This document shows, one piece after another, positions 29,101 through 41,638 of a stretch of DNA of 64,000 nucleotides. The stretch's first letter is position 1. Each line of letters opens with the position of its first letter. The notes beneath the pieces are model-generated. The model was not told the origin of the DNA. It searched no databases and saw only the letters and a program-made list of their open reading frames with translations. This DNA is from Mucidula mucida (Eukaryota; Basidiomycota; Agaricomycetes; Agaricales; Physalacriaceae): positions 1 to 64,000 of the forward strand of contig JADNYV010000122.1 in assembly GCA_015501055.1 (NCBI GenBank), read 5' to 3'. Made by a program: the position numbers and the translations under genes.

Positions 29101-29822
29101 GTGAACGAGTCGGGCCCCGCCCTCTGGGATTGCTACCCCCGCCGTAAAAAATCGGCAAGTCGTTGTTTATTCACAAGCGCAGACGGGTCATGTCAACGCC
29201 GGCGCGTCCCGCAGAGGGCGTTCGCGCCCAAGCATGGCCCGTCGCAGAACCCGCAGCCCACGATATACTACGACTACCCCGGCTTTCATCACCAGGGTGT
29301 TCCGATGCAGGCGTTCGGCGCCTCGGCTCCTGCCATCGCTGGCGCGAAAGACGCGGTGTTCACGAAGCCGGGCGTTACCAGGATAACATTTCATATTTTG
29401 GTTAGTGGTCATTTCCTCGTAGTTTTCTCACTTACTTAAGGAATCTATCCTATCAGTGGCCCGGATATCCACAGGTCGAATGGTATCGTTCTGTGGAAGT
29501 GACCACCAAGACGGGGCCACTGACGAGGGCTCAGCTGGGTTACGTCGTTGTTGGGAATTATATGCGCTTCATCGAGGTACGTTCATCGTCACTGGGTAGT
29601 CTCGTAAACCGACTCAACGAGAGAAGATGGGATACTCACGATCACTGGGCATCGTCCGACTTATAGACCGGTCTTTAGAAAACTCAATACGAATCTATCA
29701 ACGCCGCGGAGAGACATCGGAAAGTTGGCGCTGATGGCATTCGGTTGGAAAACCTTGTTATCCTATCCGTATGGAATACCTACGAGAACTCTTGGCAGGC
29801 GGAAATCGCGGTTGATTTGTGA
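29101..29822 (+). CDS. Small conserved fungal protein of unknown function (start unresolved)
   Basis: Three exons fit together: an exon ending at 29400, then 29457-29576 and 29679-29822 (introns of 56 and 102 bases, all phase 0). The encoded core reads PTIYYDYPGFHHQGVPMQAF, then TRITFHILWPGYPQVEWYRS, TRAQLGYVVVGNYMRFIEKT, and ends GIRLENLVILSVWNTYENSW then QAEIAVDL. I recognise this as a type of small hypothetical protein common in Agaricomycetes (HxxWPGYxxVEWxR, LTRAQLG, GIRxExLxLxSxxN), with no known role. The frame has no ATG at its 5' end: 29101 is GTG and the first in-frame ATG is near 29305. An upstream exon or a damaged start is therefore likely. Confidence 0.6.
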
Positions 29823-30272
29823 ACTTTACCAGGACGAGTCCTTTACTTTTATGGGTGCCTTTATAATACATGTATACTACGTCTTTTTTTACTACTGTAC
29901 ACTACTAATTGCGGAAATCGGATTCTGAACCTCGGTGCTGGCCAAAGAACAGGCGAAAAAGGAAAGGCTCATGTCTCATATCGAACAGACGCTGCCAAAG
30001 GTTCATCACCCAAAGACAACTTGATACGAGCAACTTACTGTTCAGGCGCTAGTGCGTTCAATCTGATCTAACGTTGAAGCGTAATAAACTGAGTTTCTAC
30101 GTATCGAATCGATAGATGATCTAACTGGTTATGTGTAGCGCCGTATTATGAACGTGAAGACTTCCACAAAAAATATTGGACTAGGATAAGCAGATGAAAA
30201 ACAGGATGTTCGTGTGGATGTTACAGGTACAAAACAGGATGTTCGTGTTGATTTTACAGGTGCAAGCAAGTT
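29823..30272. other. Intergenic, A/T-rich, with a short tandem repeat
   Basis: Sequence between the convergent ends of the small gene and the F-box gene. It has no frame I can support; a 2 x 33-base tandem repeat sits at 30198-30263. Confidence 0.45.
30198..30263. repeat. Two-copy 33-base tandem repeat
   Basis: The unit AAAACAGGATGTTCGTGT..GATNTTACAGGTNC occurs twice in direct succession with four differences. It is probably a slippage product. Confidence 0.7.
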
Positions 30273-32938
30273 TTAGCCGGACAACTTACAAGCGAGACTA
30301 CGCGTACGACCGTATCGACCCCATATTTCATCTACTTTCCAAGGCAGAGCAGTTCTTCCTGTCATTCGTGCACCTCCTCTATCCCGTGAATCTCTTGTCC
30401 ATACTCTAGCGGGGAAACGACCAATAGGATCCCAGATGTCTGGCACCCCATTGAACGAAACCGTGTTTAATCCCGGGCACTTCTCAAAAAGGCTTACAGC
30501 CGCCGCCTTCTGGACGTCATCCAAGCCGTCGTCCTTTGGATAGTCTTCACGTCTAGGACGGTTGCCGAACGCTGGTACTTGAAGAATGAGAATCTCAAGT
30601 CGGGGAAGCCATGCAGCAATGATTTCTCCAACCCGCGGCTTCAGAAATGTGTTAAGGAACAAGTTGGGGCATTGTTGAATCCAGGATGAGCACTCACCAG
30701 ATCGTTCACCTCTGCGGTCATCCCAATCTGAAGAGAACGCGCAATCTGGAAAGTATCCCTACGTTCCTCTAATGAATCCAAGAACGTAACGAATTCGATG
30801 TGCCACGCGGCAAAGCACAGAGCTGCCAAAGGAGGCGAGCCAGTGGTGACAGAGATTGACGGACAGTTTGTTGCGGTCTCCATCCAAACTGTCTTCACGG
30901 ATGGAGGAAGTATGTAGTGCGAGACGTGCATCGTCACATGTAGGTGATTCAGGTTATCGAATATCCCCGACAAGTCAAAAGTGAGACCGAGTCCCTCCTC
31001 GGGAATGGCTCCAGGCATGGTCTTAGTGCCGAGGGAGAGAAAACGAGCGGAGGAGAACGATTGTCGTAACAGTAAACGGATGTATTTGATGGACAAGCCC
31101 GTAGTGAGCCTCAATCTTTCGAGACAGGGGAAAGCGGGGAGATCATGCATCGTTACCTGCTCGATGTGCAAAACCAGATGGCGAAGCGTATGTGACGAGG
31201 CCTTCAGCAGTGCCTTTTGAGTCGTCAATGCCAGAGGCATAACATAGGTATAGCTCATTACGAATTCCTCCAGGTTCTGTGGGATCACCACTGCAGGAGT
31301 CGGACTAGAGGTGGGTGCCGCGTGCCAATGAGGTTCTGCGACCCAAACCTCATGCAGCGATAACGAGACGAGGTTGGGCCAGCGACGCGTAACAGCCGCT
31401 ATGGCCTCTGTGATTCTGTCAAGATAATTAAACTCCAAGAAATCCGTTGCTTCCCGCCAGGCAGCACATTCATCGCATTCGTAGGACACATACAAGTTTA
31501 CATCCACAAGATGTGTAAACATGTCCGCCAGACACAGATGCAGAGGTGGATATTCCTGCTTGCTAGCGTCACAGATTCCTTCGACGTGGACGCTGAGACG
31601 ACGAATGTGCGAGGCTAAATGCGGCGTGGACGAGAGCACCTTAACCAGGGCGGCTGATCGTGTTTTTACACTGTCACCTCTGTAATCCCGGGTAAACGAA
31701 GGCGCGGCAAATGGTTCGACGTAGATAAGCGGAGTGCATATCTCTCTCAAGCGATTGCACGTAGCGGCAAGATTGACGAGGATTTGTAGGCTTGCGGGAA
31801 GGAAAGAGTAGATGTATTGATGAATCTCAATCGGCAACGCGACAAAGCGTGACTGCCGCTGCGATGCGGATGGATCGCGAGGAAGTTTTGCGGGTGCTAG
31901 GTCCACCAATGATGGCTCCAAGTCAGAAAAGACGGGGCTTAACTTGTTGAGCGCCCCACAAATGATGTCAACAAGAGTGCCCTGGTCGAATGCGTATCCT
32001 TTCCCCACGTACGCGAAGTACGGGTCAAGCCCGATTGCTACATCTCGAAGTGTCGTCTCCTTCAAGATCGCGTATGAGGCAACAAGTAAGCGAAAACAAC
32101 GCAGACTGTAGGCTGCTCTGAGGTCAGGGTCTTGGTATTCTGGGGCTGCTGAATACCAGAAGGCAGTATGCAGATCTTCGGAATCGGCATTGAGAGAGAA
32201 AATACGACGAGGTCCGATGCTGTTCTCGAAACGGTGGTGGAAGAGCGAAGCTCTAGTTATCCCCTGATCAAAGGATGCGCCAGAGTCCAGGGCAAGGACC
32301 AAGTTCAAAAGCAGGTAATAGGTCATGGTGAGGGAGGCAAAAGGGTGTAAGCCTGGTCCAATATCTGAAATGCATGATTAGAAAGATCAAGAATAAACCA
32401 AGAATTAGATATCAGCAGAATTACTCTTAAGATGAAGCCGTAACATCACTCTAGGATGCTGAGCAAGATATATGAGCGGCGCGATATGACGAAATGGATT
32501 TGGCGGGTTTGTGAGGACCATTAGAATGAACCGCGCGTCATAAAAACTGTTGCTGTCATGTCGCTCCCAGTATTGCAGCTCATGGAATTTCGGTCCGTCT
32601 GCGCGCGGCGTGCTGAAGGCATCGACGAGATCGCCCGGAAACAAGGCATTGTCTTCTACTCCAACATCTCTCCATGCGTCACGCGATGCGTTGGGCTTTG
32701 GGAGAAGAGATAATTCGTCCTCCGTAGCGTCGACTATAAGGGAGGCGAGATCGCGCGCAAAATGCGCAAAAGCCTTCTTTCTACTGTCGATTTGGGAAGC
32801 CGGACGAGTTGTGAAGCCAGTTGATCCGTCGAAACCGACATGGTCAGTGAGACCTAAGAAAATGAGTCTCAGTTAATCAAGGGGGTTACGGTACTGACAG
32901 TGCCAGGGGATCTTTCCTTGATGATGGGGAGAGGTCAT
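30273..32938 (-). CDS. F-box/LRR-type protein (833 residues)
   Basis: Four exons, 32938-32899, 32853-32425, 32364-30698 and 30638-30273, have GT..AG introns of 45, 60 and 59 bases and compatible phases. The N-terminal ~300 residues are helical and unassigned. An F-box-like motif follows (ALPIEIHQYIYSFLPASLQI, NLAATCNRLREICTPLIY), which would bind Skp1 in an SCF ubiquitin ligase. After it comes a long leucine-rich region with irregular repeats (HIRRLSVHVEG, NLVSLSLHEV, HTLRHLVLHIEQ, CLERLRLTTGLSIKYIRLLL) that would select the substrate. The final exon shifts to a basic, less conserved tail (RDSRDRGGARMTGRTALPW), so the last ~40 residues may lie beyond a frame error. Substrates cannot be predicted. 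Confidence 0.82.
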
Positions 32939-33134
32939 GGTTGCAAGAGGAACTTTCTCGACGGGCCGGAGCGGGCCACTTTCACCACGATCATGTGACT
33001 TGCCCCAGCCTTCTCGGAGTCTCAGCCTCAGTCTGTCTCATGGAAATTTTGTGCGTTACACATACTACCCAGCACTTCCAAACATTTCATCTACATTCTC
33101 TTTATGTACAACAGATTTCTTGTGCGACTAAGGT

Positions 33135-33440
33135 TAGTGAATGCCGTGGCCTATAGAATAGCCAGCAGAGCACTACTCAATGGACAGTCAGACGGAGTCG
33201 CCGCACACAGTACTATGGTATGCTCATTGCTTCCAATGAAACACCCTTAGTACAACTCTCTACCATGTTTGTGCAGTACTGGTTATTAGACATATCTTGC
33301 CCCATTACACATCTGTAACGACAAGGCAAAAGCTCTCCCTTCTTGCCCAACAATACAGCATGAGCGGGGCGCCAGACGCTCAAGTCTACCAACGCTGCAT
33401 CTATTGGACCATTACTACATCAGAAGGACATTCTCATGGT
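33135..33440. repeat. Dispersed repeat shared with 24380-24620
   Basis: Same order of blocks as at 24380-24620 (GACAAGGCAAAAGCTCTCCC, TAGCCAGCAGAGC, CTCAAGTCTACCAA). From 33441 to the Gypsy LTR at 33709 the sequence is unique, with a TATATATATAAAG near 33634 and no supportable gene. Confidence 0.6.
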
Positions 33441-33708
33441 GCCTGTCAAGGACAGAGTCTGGTGTAAACCAAACAACCACCCAAGTCGCACGAAGACGAG
33501 AGAGTGATGGAGGCAAGAGACAAAGATAATAATAGGGTGAGGTAGCAGCAGGTCAGGCTCAATACAGTGCAGGGAGCTACCAAACAGTGTAGAGATGAAG
33601 TTGACAAACTGAGGAATCTACCTAGAAAGGCCATGTATATATATAAAGAGTCTGTGGCTGTGTAAACAATAGAATGGCTCAAAGTTAAACAAGAGGCAGT
33701 GTAGATTG

Positions 33709-34239
33709 TGTTATGAATTGCCATATTTTCACATTTTCACATCTTATCATATCTTATCGGAGGCCTTGTCTTATCAACCAACAGACTGTTTCATCATCTG
33801 TTTCGTCACTGATCATACTCCTTTTCATTACCGAAGCCGTACTCATGTCAGACACACGCCCAACACATGGATGACATCATACATGCCGATACCTCATGGA
33901 CTTCCTATTATATACACACCACCGACACTCGTAGCACACATGGTTGTTTCAGTATTATTACTTATATGCAGTTATCACTCGTATTTAATGGTTTCATGGA
34001 CTAGTAGCATACAACACTGGGTTAAGGGCATGGAGTTATCCTTAGCGGAAACAGATATGAACAAGGAGTCCCAAACACAGACTTACTAGTATATAAGTAG
34101 TAGCATAGTATCACTGTACTTTAGTTCCGATCTCGTTTATACACCTGGCCTAGCCTAGTCTTACAAACACAAACACTTTCTCCTTTAGTTCTTGCTGTGG
34201 TACCTGGTGTAGTCTTGTGGCTATAGTCAGTCGCTAATA
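33709..34239 (+). repeat. 5' LTR of Gypsy copy 2
   Basis: 531 bases from TGTTATGAATTGCC to CTAATA. TATATAAG lies near 34090, and the start-site segment TAGTTCCGATCT at 34122-34133. The following primer-binding site (AGAACAGAACTA) has drifted at two positions from the complement of the start segment, consistent with an old copy. Confidence 0.88.
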
Positions 34240-34831
34240 GAAGAACAGAACTACTTTCTACCACCTACCACACATCCCTGATTGTTAATCAGCACTTTGC
34301 TGTTTGATCATCGCACATTCCCCCATCCCCTTTCCTGTTTACAGATTGACAGAATCCTAATCCCAGTGCACATCCACATATGTGTGTATTGGTCCCAGTA
34401 GCGCCGGCTAACAGTTAGAGATAACTGCCTCGGGTGCTGGAAGTAGCCGCTCTCACCAGAACAAACTTTTGGCAGTTGCACTTCAGTGGGCGCTGTTTAC
34501 GGGTCAAACCCCGTTTCCAGGAAAACTTTGGCTTACTGCACACCAGAGGGACGTCGGCTGGGCAATTGCAAACTTGTGACGAGCTCTTGGGCTCCGTAGA
34601 TATGTAGTCAGTAGTTGGTAAAATAGCAGTTACGATACCTACCTACTTTACTTACCTTATGATACACATTATCATTCCCCACCCTACCAAGTCCTGGATT
34701 CTATTTCAGATCTAGGCAACTCCTCCTTATTCATCCAAACCTCTATCTCCTCACCCGTTTCATCCAAATCCGCATCACCCATCTCCCCACTTTCACCCTT
34801 TTACTCTCTGATCTCATCACCCTGATTCACC

Positions 34832-36193
34832 ATGTCCAACGAAGCATCCAAAACCTCTCATCATGCACCCGCTCATCATGCCGATGTTAAAACCAAAGGC
34901 CGATCCCTTGTCAACAAGCCTTACGACTATGACAGGGACAAAGCCAAGTACAAGAGCTGGTGGCGATCAATGTTCACATACATCCGTAATAAGAAGAACA
35001 ACATCACATCTGACTTCGAAAGGATTGATGTCGTTCTCTCCTACATCTGAGGAGATCATGTAGATGCATGGGTCCAGAACTACTCGGACCAGAACTTCAG
35101 CGAGAAATGAGAGGAATGGAGAGCTGTTATGAATCACCATATTTTCACATTTTCACATCTTATCATATCTTATCGGGGGCCTTGTCTTATCAACCAACAG
35201 ACTGTTTCATCATCTGTTTCGTCACCGATCATACTCCTTTTCATTACCAAAGCCGTACTCATGTTGAACACACACCCAACACAAGGATGACATCATACAT
35301 GCCAATACCTCATGGACTCCCTATTGTATACACACCACCGACACTCGTAGTACACATGGTCGTTTCAGTATTATTACTTACCACTCGTATTTAATGGTTT
35401 CATGGACTAGTAGCATACAACACTGGGTCAAGGGCGTGGAGCATTCCTAGTGGAAACGCGTATGGGCAAGGAGTCCCAAACACAGACTTACTAGTATATA
35501 AGCAGTAGTGTAGTATCATTGTACTTTAGTTCCGATCTTGTTTATACACCTGGCCTAGCCTAGTTCTACGAACGCGAACACTTTCTTCCTTAAGTTCTTG
35601 CTGTGGTACCTGGTTGAGTCTCGTGGCTTAGTCAGTCACTAACAAGAGCCTCCTGGGCGCAGTTTAAGGAGCACTTGAAGGAGCAATTTGTGGATTCTAA
35701 CCTTGCGCGAGACGCACAAGACCAGATTGAGCGGTTGCGCCAGGGGCAAGACACCGCTCAAGACTTTTTCCAGAAGTTTGAGATCCTGCTCACTCAGGCA
35801 GAATATTCAAAGGATGACACATATGTTGTGCGTCTTCTCAAGACCAACGTCAACGAGAAGATTATCGACCAGATCTATGGCAGCCGAGATGGGTTGCCGG
35901 AAGAATACAAGGATTGGAAGAAACAGATCATTCAGATTGATCAGTTGTGGAGAAAGCGGATGGCGAGCAAAAGGCCCAGCATGTAGTCCCGGCCTCAAGC
36001 TTCGCAGGTGGCTATATTGAGAGCCAATCCTACAAACCAACCCACACCGCTGATCACACAATGAGATGCCACCGGCGTTACCTATGGAGGAGCCGGCAGG
36101 CCGATGGACATTGACAACACACATTGAAGAGGACTTTGCTTCAGCTGTGGCGAACACGGCCATGTCAGCAGGTTCTGTCCCAAGAAGGGTTGA
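34832..36193 (+). pseudogene. Gypsy copy 2 gag remnant
   Basis: Gag starts ATG 34832 (MSNEASKTSHHAPAHHADVK). It contains several in-frame stops that, compared with copy 1, come from CGA to TGA or CAG to TAG changes (near 35048, 35107, 35984, 36061), and it is split by the solo LTR at 35125-35644. The CCHC knuckle is intact as CFSCGEHGHVSRFC. A TGA at 36191-36193 ends the frame. Confidence 0.85.
35125..35644 (+). repeat. Solo Gypsy LTR nested in gag of copy 2
   Basis: 520 bases from TGTTATGAATCACC to CACTAACA, flanked by a perfect 5-base duplication AGAGC (35120-35124 and 35645-35649). Removal of the LTR and one duplication rejoins the gag frame exactly where copy 1 is continuous. It is the scar of a complete insertion of the same family followed by LTR-LTR recombination. 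Confidence 0.93.
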
Positions 36194-39100
36194 CCCCAGA
36201 CGATTTGGGGGCTATGGACCGAAATGAACAACAAGGAGAAGAAGAAGTTGGCCGAAGAGTTGGGTTTTGCGAAGCTCCCGCAGTAGACACAGTCCTGCCG
36301 GAGCAGTCATCAAGGAAAGGGTCGTCAGATGCAGAATCTATTTACAGTACGGGTACTGAAACATCTAAAATATCATTGACAACTTTACCACCAAAACCTG
36401 CAAAAGAAAGATACGAACCAAACACGCCTGAGTGGGTTGCACAAAGGCTAAGAGAGGACGGAGTATCGAGAGCAGTGGGAATTTTGAGAGCATGGATGCT
36501 GGAGCGGAGAGAGAGAGAAGCAACAGAAGAGAAGGTGATGGCGATCAGAGCGTTGACAAAGGAAGCTGCGGTGGAAGTTGTGACAGAGTTCAAAAAGTTG
36601 AGAAAATACATTTGGGGAACAAAGGGGCAAGACATAAAACTCCGAGTAACCATAGAGAGCGTGCACACAGGCTCTGAATGGGAAACGAGTGCCCTTCTCA
36701 ACAGCAGAGCAACGGATTCTTGCATCAATAAAGAATTTGTTGAGAAGAACAGACTCCCAATTAAGGAGTTACCGATCAAGCTTCCTGTCTACAATGTGGA
36801 TGGAACCCTAAACGAGGGAGGGGCAATCAAAGGTTTTGTGGAGGTCCGGATGAAGATCGGTGATCACACCAAAAAGATCGAGTTGGTCGTTACCAATCTT
36901 GGCAAAACAAGTATCTTTTTGGGACTAGATTGGCTACAATATCATAACCCCAAGATCAACTGAATGGAATCCACATTGACTTTTGATCAATGCCCAGACC
37001 GTTGCGACTATCTACCTGAGACCGACTCACCGGAAGATGAAGGAGAAGATGTAGAAGAGAAGTTGGAAGAGGGAGAGCACTTGTTCTGGATGGACTGGGA
37101 CAACTATTGCAAAAGCGGTGAAAAGCTGAGATCACAACAGCCTTCATCTGCTGCTGCACCTTACATTGAGGAATTTTCTGATGTATTCAGCAAGGCGGAC
37201 TTTGACAAGTTACCGGAGCAAAGACCCTGGAATCACGCGATAGAACTTATGTCTGGTTCCAAACCAGTCGACTGCAAGGTTTATCCCCTTAGTCCATCCG
37301 AGCAGAAGGCGTTAGATGAGTTCCTGGAAGAAAACATACGGACGGGACATATACGGCCATCAATTTCACCTATGGCATTACCCTTCGTCTTTGTCAAAAA
37401 GAAGGACGGAAGCCTCCGGCCAGTACAGGATTATCGGAAGTTGAACGACATAACAATCAAGAACCGATACCCCTTGCCGTTGATCCAGGAGCTTATCGAC
37501 AAGTTGAAGGGAGCAAAGTGGTTTACAAAGATGGATGTTTGATGGGGTTACAATAACATTCGGATCAACAACGGTAATGAGTGGAAAGCGGTGTTTAGAA
37601 CAACCCGGGGGCTGTTCAAGCCATTGTAATGTTCTTCGGACTCACAAACTCGCCGCCACCAATCGTTCATGAATCACATTCTGAAGGAGTTGATCATGAA
37701 GGACATGTTATAGTTTACCTAGACAATATACTTATATTTACAAACACTTTGGAAGAACATAGGCACATTGTACGACGAGTATTAGAAATATTATGAGTAA
37801 ATAGGTTGTATTTAAAGCCCGAGAAATGTAGTTTCAAGCACATAAGTAGACTACTTAGGGGTGATTATTGGAGGAGGAGAAGTGAAGATGGCTCCGGCAA
37901 AAGTGGCCATAGTGAAGGAATGGAGGGAGCCGACAAAGAAGAAGGAAGTACAGTTGTTCCTGGGCTTCTGCAATTTCTACCAATGTTTCATTGGGGATTT
38001 GCGGGAGTAGCGAAGCCGTTGACATTGCTAACTGGGAAGGGCAAATGGGTTTGGGGAGAGGAACAGCATGAGGCGTTTGAGGAGTTGAAATGAAGGATGA
38101 CGGAAGAACCCGTCCTAATTGTACCACACAACGATGGCAAGTTTTGAGTGGAGCGGACTCCTTGAACTATGTGAACGGCGCTGTTCTTTCCCAGTTCATC
38201 GACAGAAAATGGAGACCAGTGGCTTTTTGGTCTTGTGCACTAAACAAAGTTGAACGCAACTACAAGATATACAACAAGGAAATGATGGCTATTATGGACT
38301 CAACTGAAGACTGGCAACAGTATCTCCTTGGAGCAAAGGAAACAGTGGAGGTTTTTACCAATCATCAAAACCTCTAGTACTTCCGAAAGTTGCAGAAGTT
38401 GAATTGGCGACATGCGAGATGGGTTACGGAGTTGGCAGAGTATGACATACAGATGATTCATAAGCCGGGCAGGACGATGGGGAAAGCTGATGCCTTGAGA
38501 AGGGGGGAAAAGATAATGAAAACATTGTTTTGCTCAAACCGGAGGTTTTTATTTCACAAATTCAATTTTCTTTACATACAGTAGCTACACCGGAGGACAA
38601 ATTACTTAACAAAATCAAACAAAGCAAAGGAAACAAGGACAGATACGTACAAAAAGCATTAGAAAACAAAGAAAAAGGATGGGAAGAGAAGGAAAATGGA
38701 CTTATCATATGGAAAGATTGTATTTACATACCAAAGGACAAAGAATTGTGGGGAAAGGTTATTGGAATGCATCACAATGCACAGCTTGCAGGGCATCCCG
38801 GACAATACAAGACCCTTGAGCTGATTACACGCACCTATTGGTGGCCTGGAATTAGTCAAGACGTCTGTGAATACGTGGAAGGGTGTTAAAAATGCCAGGC
38901 CACAAAGTCACATCGCACGAAGGCGGCTGCACCCCTACACCCTATTGACGTGCAAGCAAGCCATGTAGAGACCTTAACAAGTAATACTTGGATCAGACCC
39001 GCGATCGAGAGCCGAGTACTCAAGGCCAAAGGGCATACTCGTGATCTGGAACTTACTCGATCCACGCTGACTCGGGGTCAAACGAGTTCAAGTACTCAAA

Positions 39101-40845
39101 GACGATCCGGATCAGTAACGAGTCGCAAATACTTGCGGATCAAGCTACATAATACTGTAGTAAAACTGTACATAAACGACCACTTTGTAATACTACTCAT
39201 CAGATTTACCTTTCCGTGCGGCTTTTTCGTTGAAAATCCGAATTACTTGCTCAATAGGCACAAGGCCTGACTTGAACAAATCCTTCAACATGACACAGGC
39301 GCAAACAGACTCATCTGAAAGGTTGAAACAATGTTTGGTGACCGTTAAGCCGCCACCGAAAACATCCGTTCAACATCCGTCGATGTAGCTAGACTGATCA
39401 TCAGTAGAAGAAGATGAAATAAAGAAGCGAAGCATACCCGGCATGCTCAAAAAGTCCAGCGCCATCAGCGCTGCGAGTAAGTGCGAGTACTCGTAATGAG
39501 TACTCACCGCTCAGATGCCCTACATGCGACCGTTTATAACCTGACTCACTATTGATCCGCGGATCAAACGAGTTGAGTAGCCGAGATCCCCGGTCGGATC
39601 AAGTACTCGAGTTTCGCGTGACCCGGAAACTTATTGAGGTCTCTAGAGCCATGGGAGGTAGTAGGGACGGACATGATTGGAGAGCTGCCGGAATTGGGAG
39701 GATACAATGTGATTAGCACGTTTGTGGACCACTTCACAAAGTGGTTACACATTATACCGCACACACCACTCTGACGTCAGAAGGCATGGCCCACATCTAC
39801 AGTGATTGCATTTTCCCCATACATGGGATGCCACACAGATGATACACAATCGAGGCCTGCAAAACCACTTGTGTTTCATGAAGGAGTTATACCGGCTGTT
39901 GGACATTAAAGGGAACTTTACAACGGCGTACCATCCACAGGCAAATGGATAGATGAAAGGCTGAACCAAGAGATAGAACATTTCTTACGGTTATTCATCA
40001 TTTATCATTAGAATGACTAAATTCATTTACAATGATCAAGAACATTTGGCAACCAAAGTCACTCCGTTCTTTGCAGATATGGGCAGGCACCCCTATAAAG
40101 GCACCGCTCCAAAGATGGCATTGAGAAATGAGACTGCGCAGGAGTTTGCCAACGGAATGAGGAAAACTTGGAATGAAGTCGGATCAGCGTTAAAGATGGC
40201 GAAGAAGGACATGAAACGGTTTTATGATAGGAAGCGAACAGAGGCAATGGAGTACAAGGAAGGTGACAAAGTCTGGTTGGAAGGAACAAATCTCAGTACG
40301 GACAGACCAATGAAGAAGCTAGACGACAAACGCTTCGGACCATTCAAGGTGATCAAAAAAGTCGGCATGAGCTCTTACAAGCTCCAGATCCCTCACACGT
40401 GGAAAAGCATCCATTCCGTGTTTAACGAGGCCCTGTTGACGCTTACCACAAGCCACAATTCCCAACGCAACCCCAAGACACGCGTCCACCACCTGTGCTG
40501 GAAGGAGCCGAACCAGAATGGGAAGTTGAGAAAGTGATTAATTCCCGCAAGTACCGCGGAGGCTTCCAATACAAGGTTCATTGGAAGGGTTATGGCACAC
40601 ACAAGCAGACATGGGAACCGGCATGCAATCTCAAGAATGCCGACAAAGCCATCAGTGATTTTTACCAACAATTTCCGAACAAGCCGAAGCCACTCGCGCT
40701 TGCTCGCATTGAAGTTCCCATGTCGCAATTCCCATCCCATTTATTCCGACCTATGCCGCCACCCAATACCAAACCCCTAGACACCATGCTGCCCTCTGCG
40801 GCCCTTATGGAGCGACTCTGGCACAGAATGGAACTTGTGCCTTAA
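36194..40845 (+). pseudogene. Gypsy copy 2 pol remnant with chromodomain
   Basis: Blocks seen in order: retropepsin with NSRAT in place of DSGAT (near 36700); an RT with VKKKDGSLRPVQDYRKLN and the catalytic box reading YLDN rather than YxDD (near 37720); RNase H (38200-38480); the integrase zinc region and core, interrupted by the hAT element; and the chromodomain (EWEVEKVINSRKYRGGFQYK, VHWKGYGTHKQTWEPACNL) at 40505-40690. It ends just before the polypurine tract GGAGGGGGTGA. Stops near 37541, 38375, 38887, 39950 and 40010 inactivate it. Confidence 0.86.
38966..39645. mobile_element. Non-autonomous hAT element, copy B (680 bp)
   Basis: Same element as 6959-7640, with ends TAGAGACCTTAAC and the complement of TAGAGACCTCAATAAG. 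The flanks AAGCCATG (38958-38965) and GAGCCATG (39646-39653) are an 8-base duplication with one difference. It interrupts the integrase of Gypsy copy 2 at a site still continuous in copy 1. It carries the same transposase-tail remnant on the minus strand. Confidence 0.86.
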
Positions 40846-40856
40846 GGAGGGGGTGA

Positions 40857-41386
40857 TGTTAAGAATTGCTATATTTTCACATTTTCACATCTCATCATAT
40901 CTTATCGGGGGCTTGTCTTATCAACCAACAAACTGTTTCATCATCTGTTTTGTCACTGATCATACCCCTTTTCATTACCAAAGCCATACTCATGTTGGAC
41001 ACACGCCCAACACATGGATGACATCATACATGCCGATACCTCATGGACTCCCTATTGTATACACACCACCGACACCCGTAGCACACATGGTTGTTTCAGT
41101 ATTATCACTTACATGCAGTTACCACTCATATTTAATGGTTTCACGGACTAGTAGCATACAACACTGGGTCAAGGGCGTGGAGTTATCCCTAGCGGAAACA
41201 TGTATGGACAAGGAGTCCCAAACACAGTCTTACTAGTATATAAGCAGTAGTATAGTATCATTGTACTTTAGTTCCGATCTCCTTTATACACCTGGCCTAG
41301 CCTAGTCTTATAAACACAAACACTTTCTCCTTTAGTTCTTGCTGTGGTACCTGGTTTCGTCTCATGGCTATAGTCAGTCACTAACA
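40857..41386 (+). repeat. 3' LTR of Gypsy copy 2
   Basis: 530 bases from TGTTAAGAATTGC to CACTAACA, preceded by the polypurine tract GGAGGGGGTGA. It includes TATATAAG near 41237 and TAGTTCCGATCT near 41270. Confidence 0.88.
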
Positions 41387-41638
41387 AGGACCATTTGTTG
41401 GTTTGTCTTCCAACAGACAAAGTTTGCATTGAGTATTTGCCATTATTTGAGTAGAAATAGAGCAGTCACTGAAGGACCGCAATGACATCCTTTGGCAATG
41501 TAAAGTCCAAGGAGTCGGCTAAGGCAAATTATTTGATGACAAGATCAACAACAACTGGAATTCAATGATTGCCTAGCTGGTCAACCTCAGGAAGGCAGGT
41601 GCTATGGTCTGGCATAACACAAACATTAACCAAAAATC

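Larger units (their letters stand above)
33709..41386 (+). mobile_element. Ty3/Gypsy chromovirus, copy 2 (decayed, nested insertions)
   Basis: Same family as copy 1, in opposite orientation. LTRs are 33709-34239 and 40857-41386, and gag, protease, RT, RNase H, integrase and chromodomain are present in order but broken by many stops. A solo LTR of the same family interrupts gag (35125-35644) and a hAT derivative interrupts the integrase (38966-39645). The sequences flanking the two outer LTRs (GATTG and AGGAC) do not match, so the outer ends may come from a recombination event or have diverged. Confidence 0.9.
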
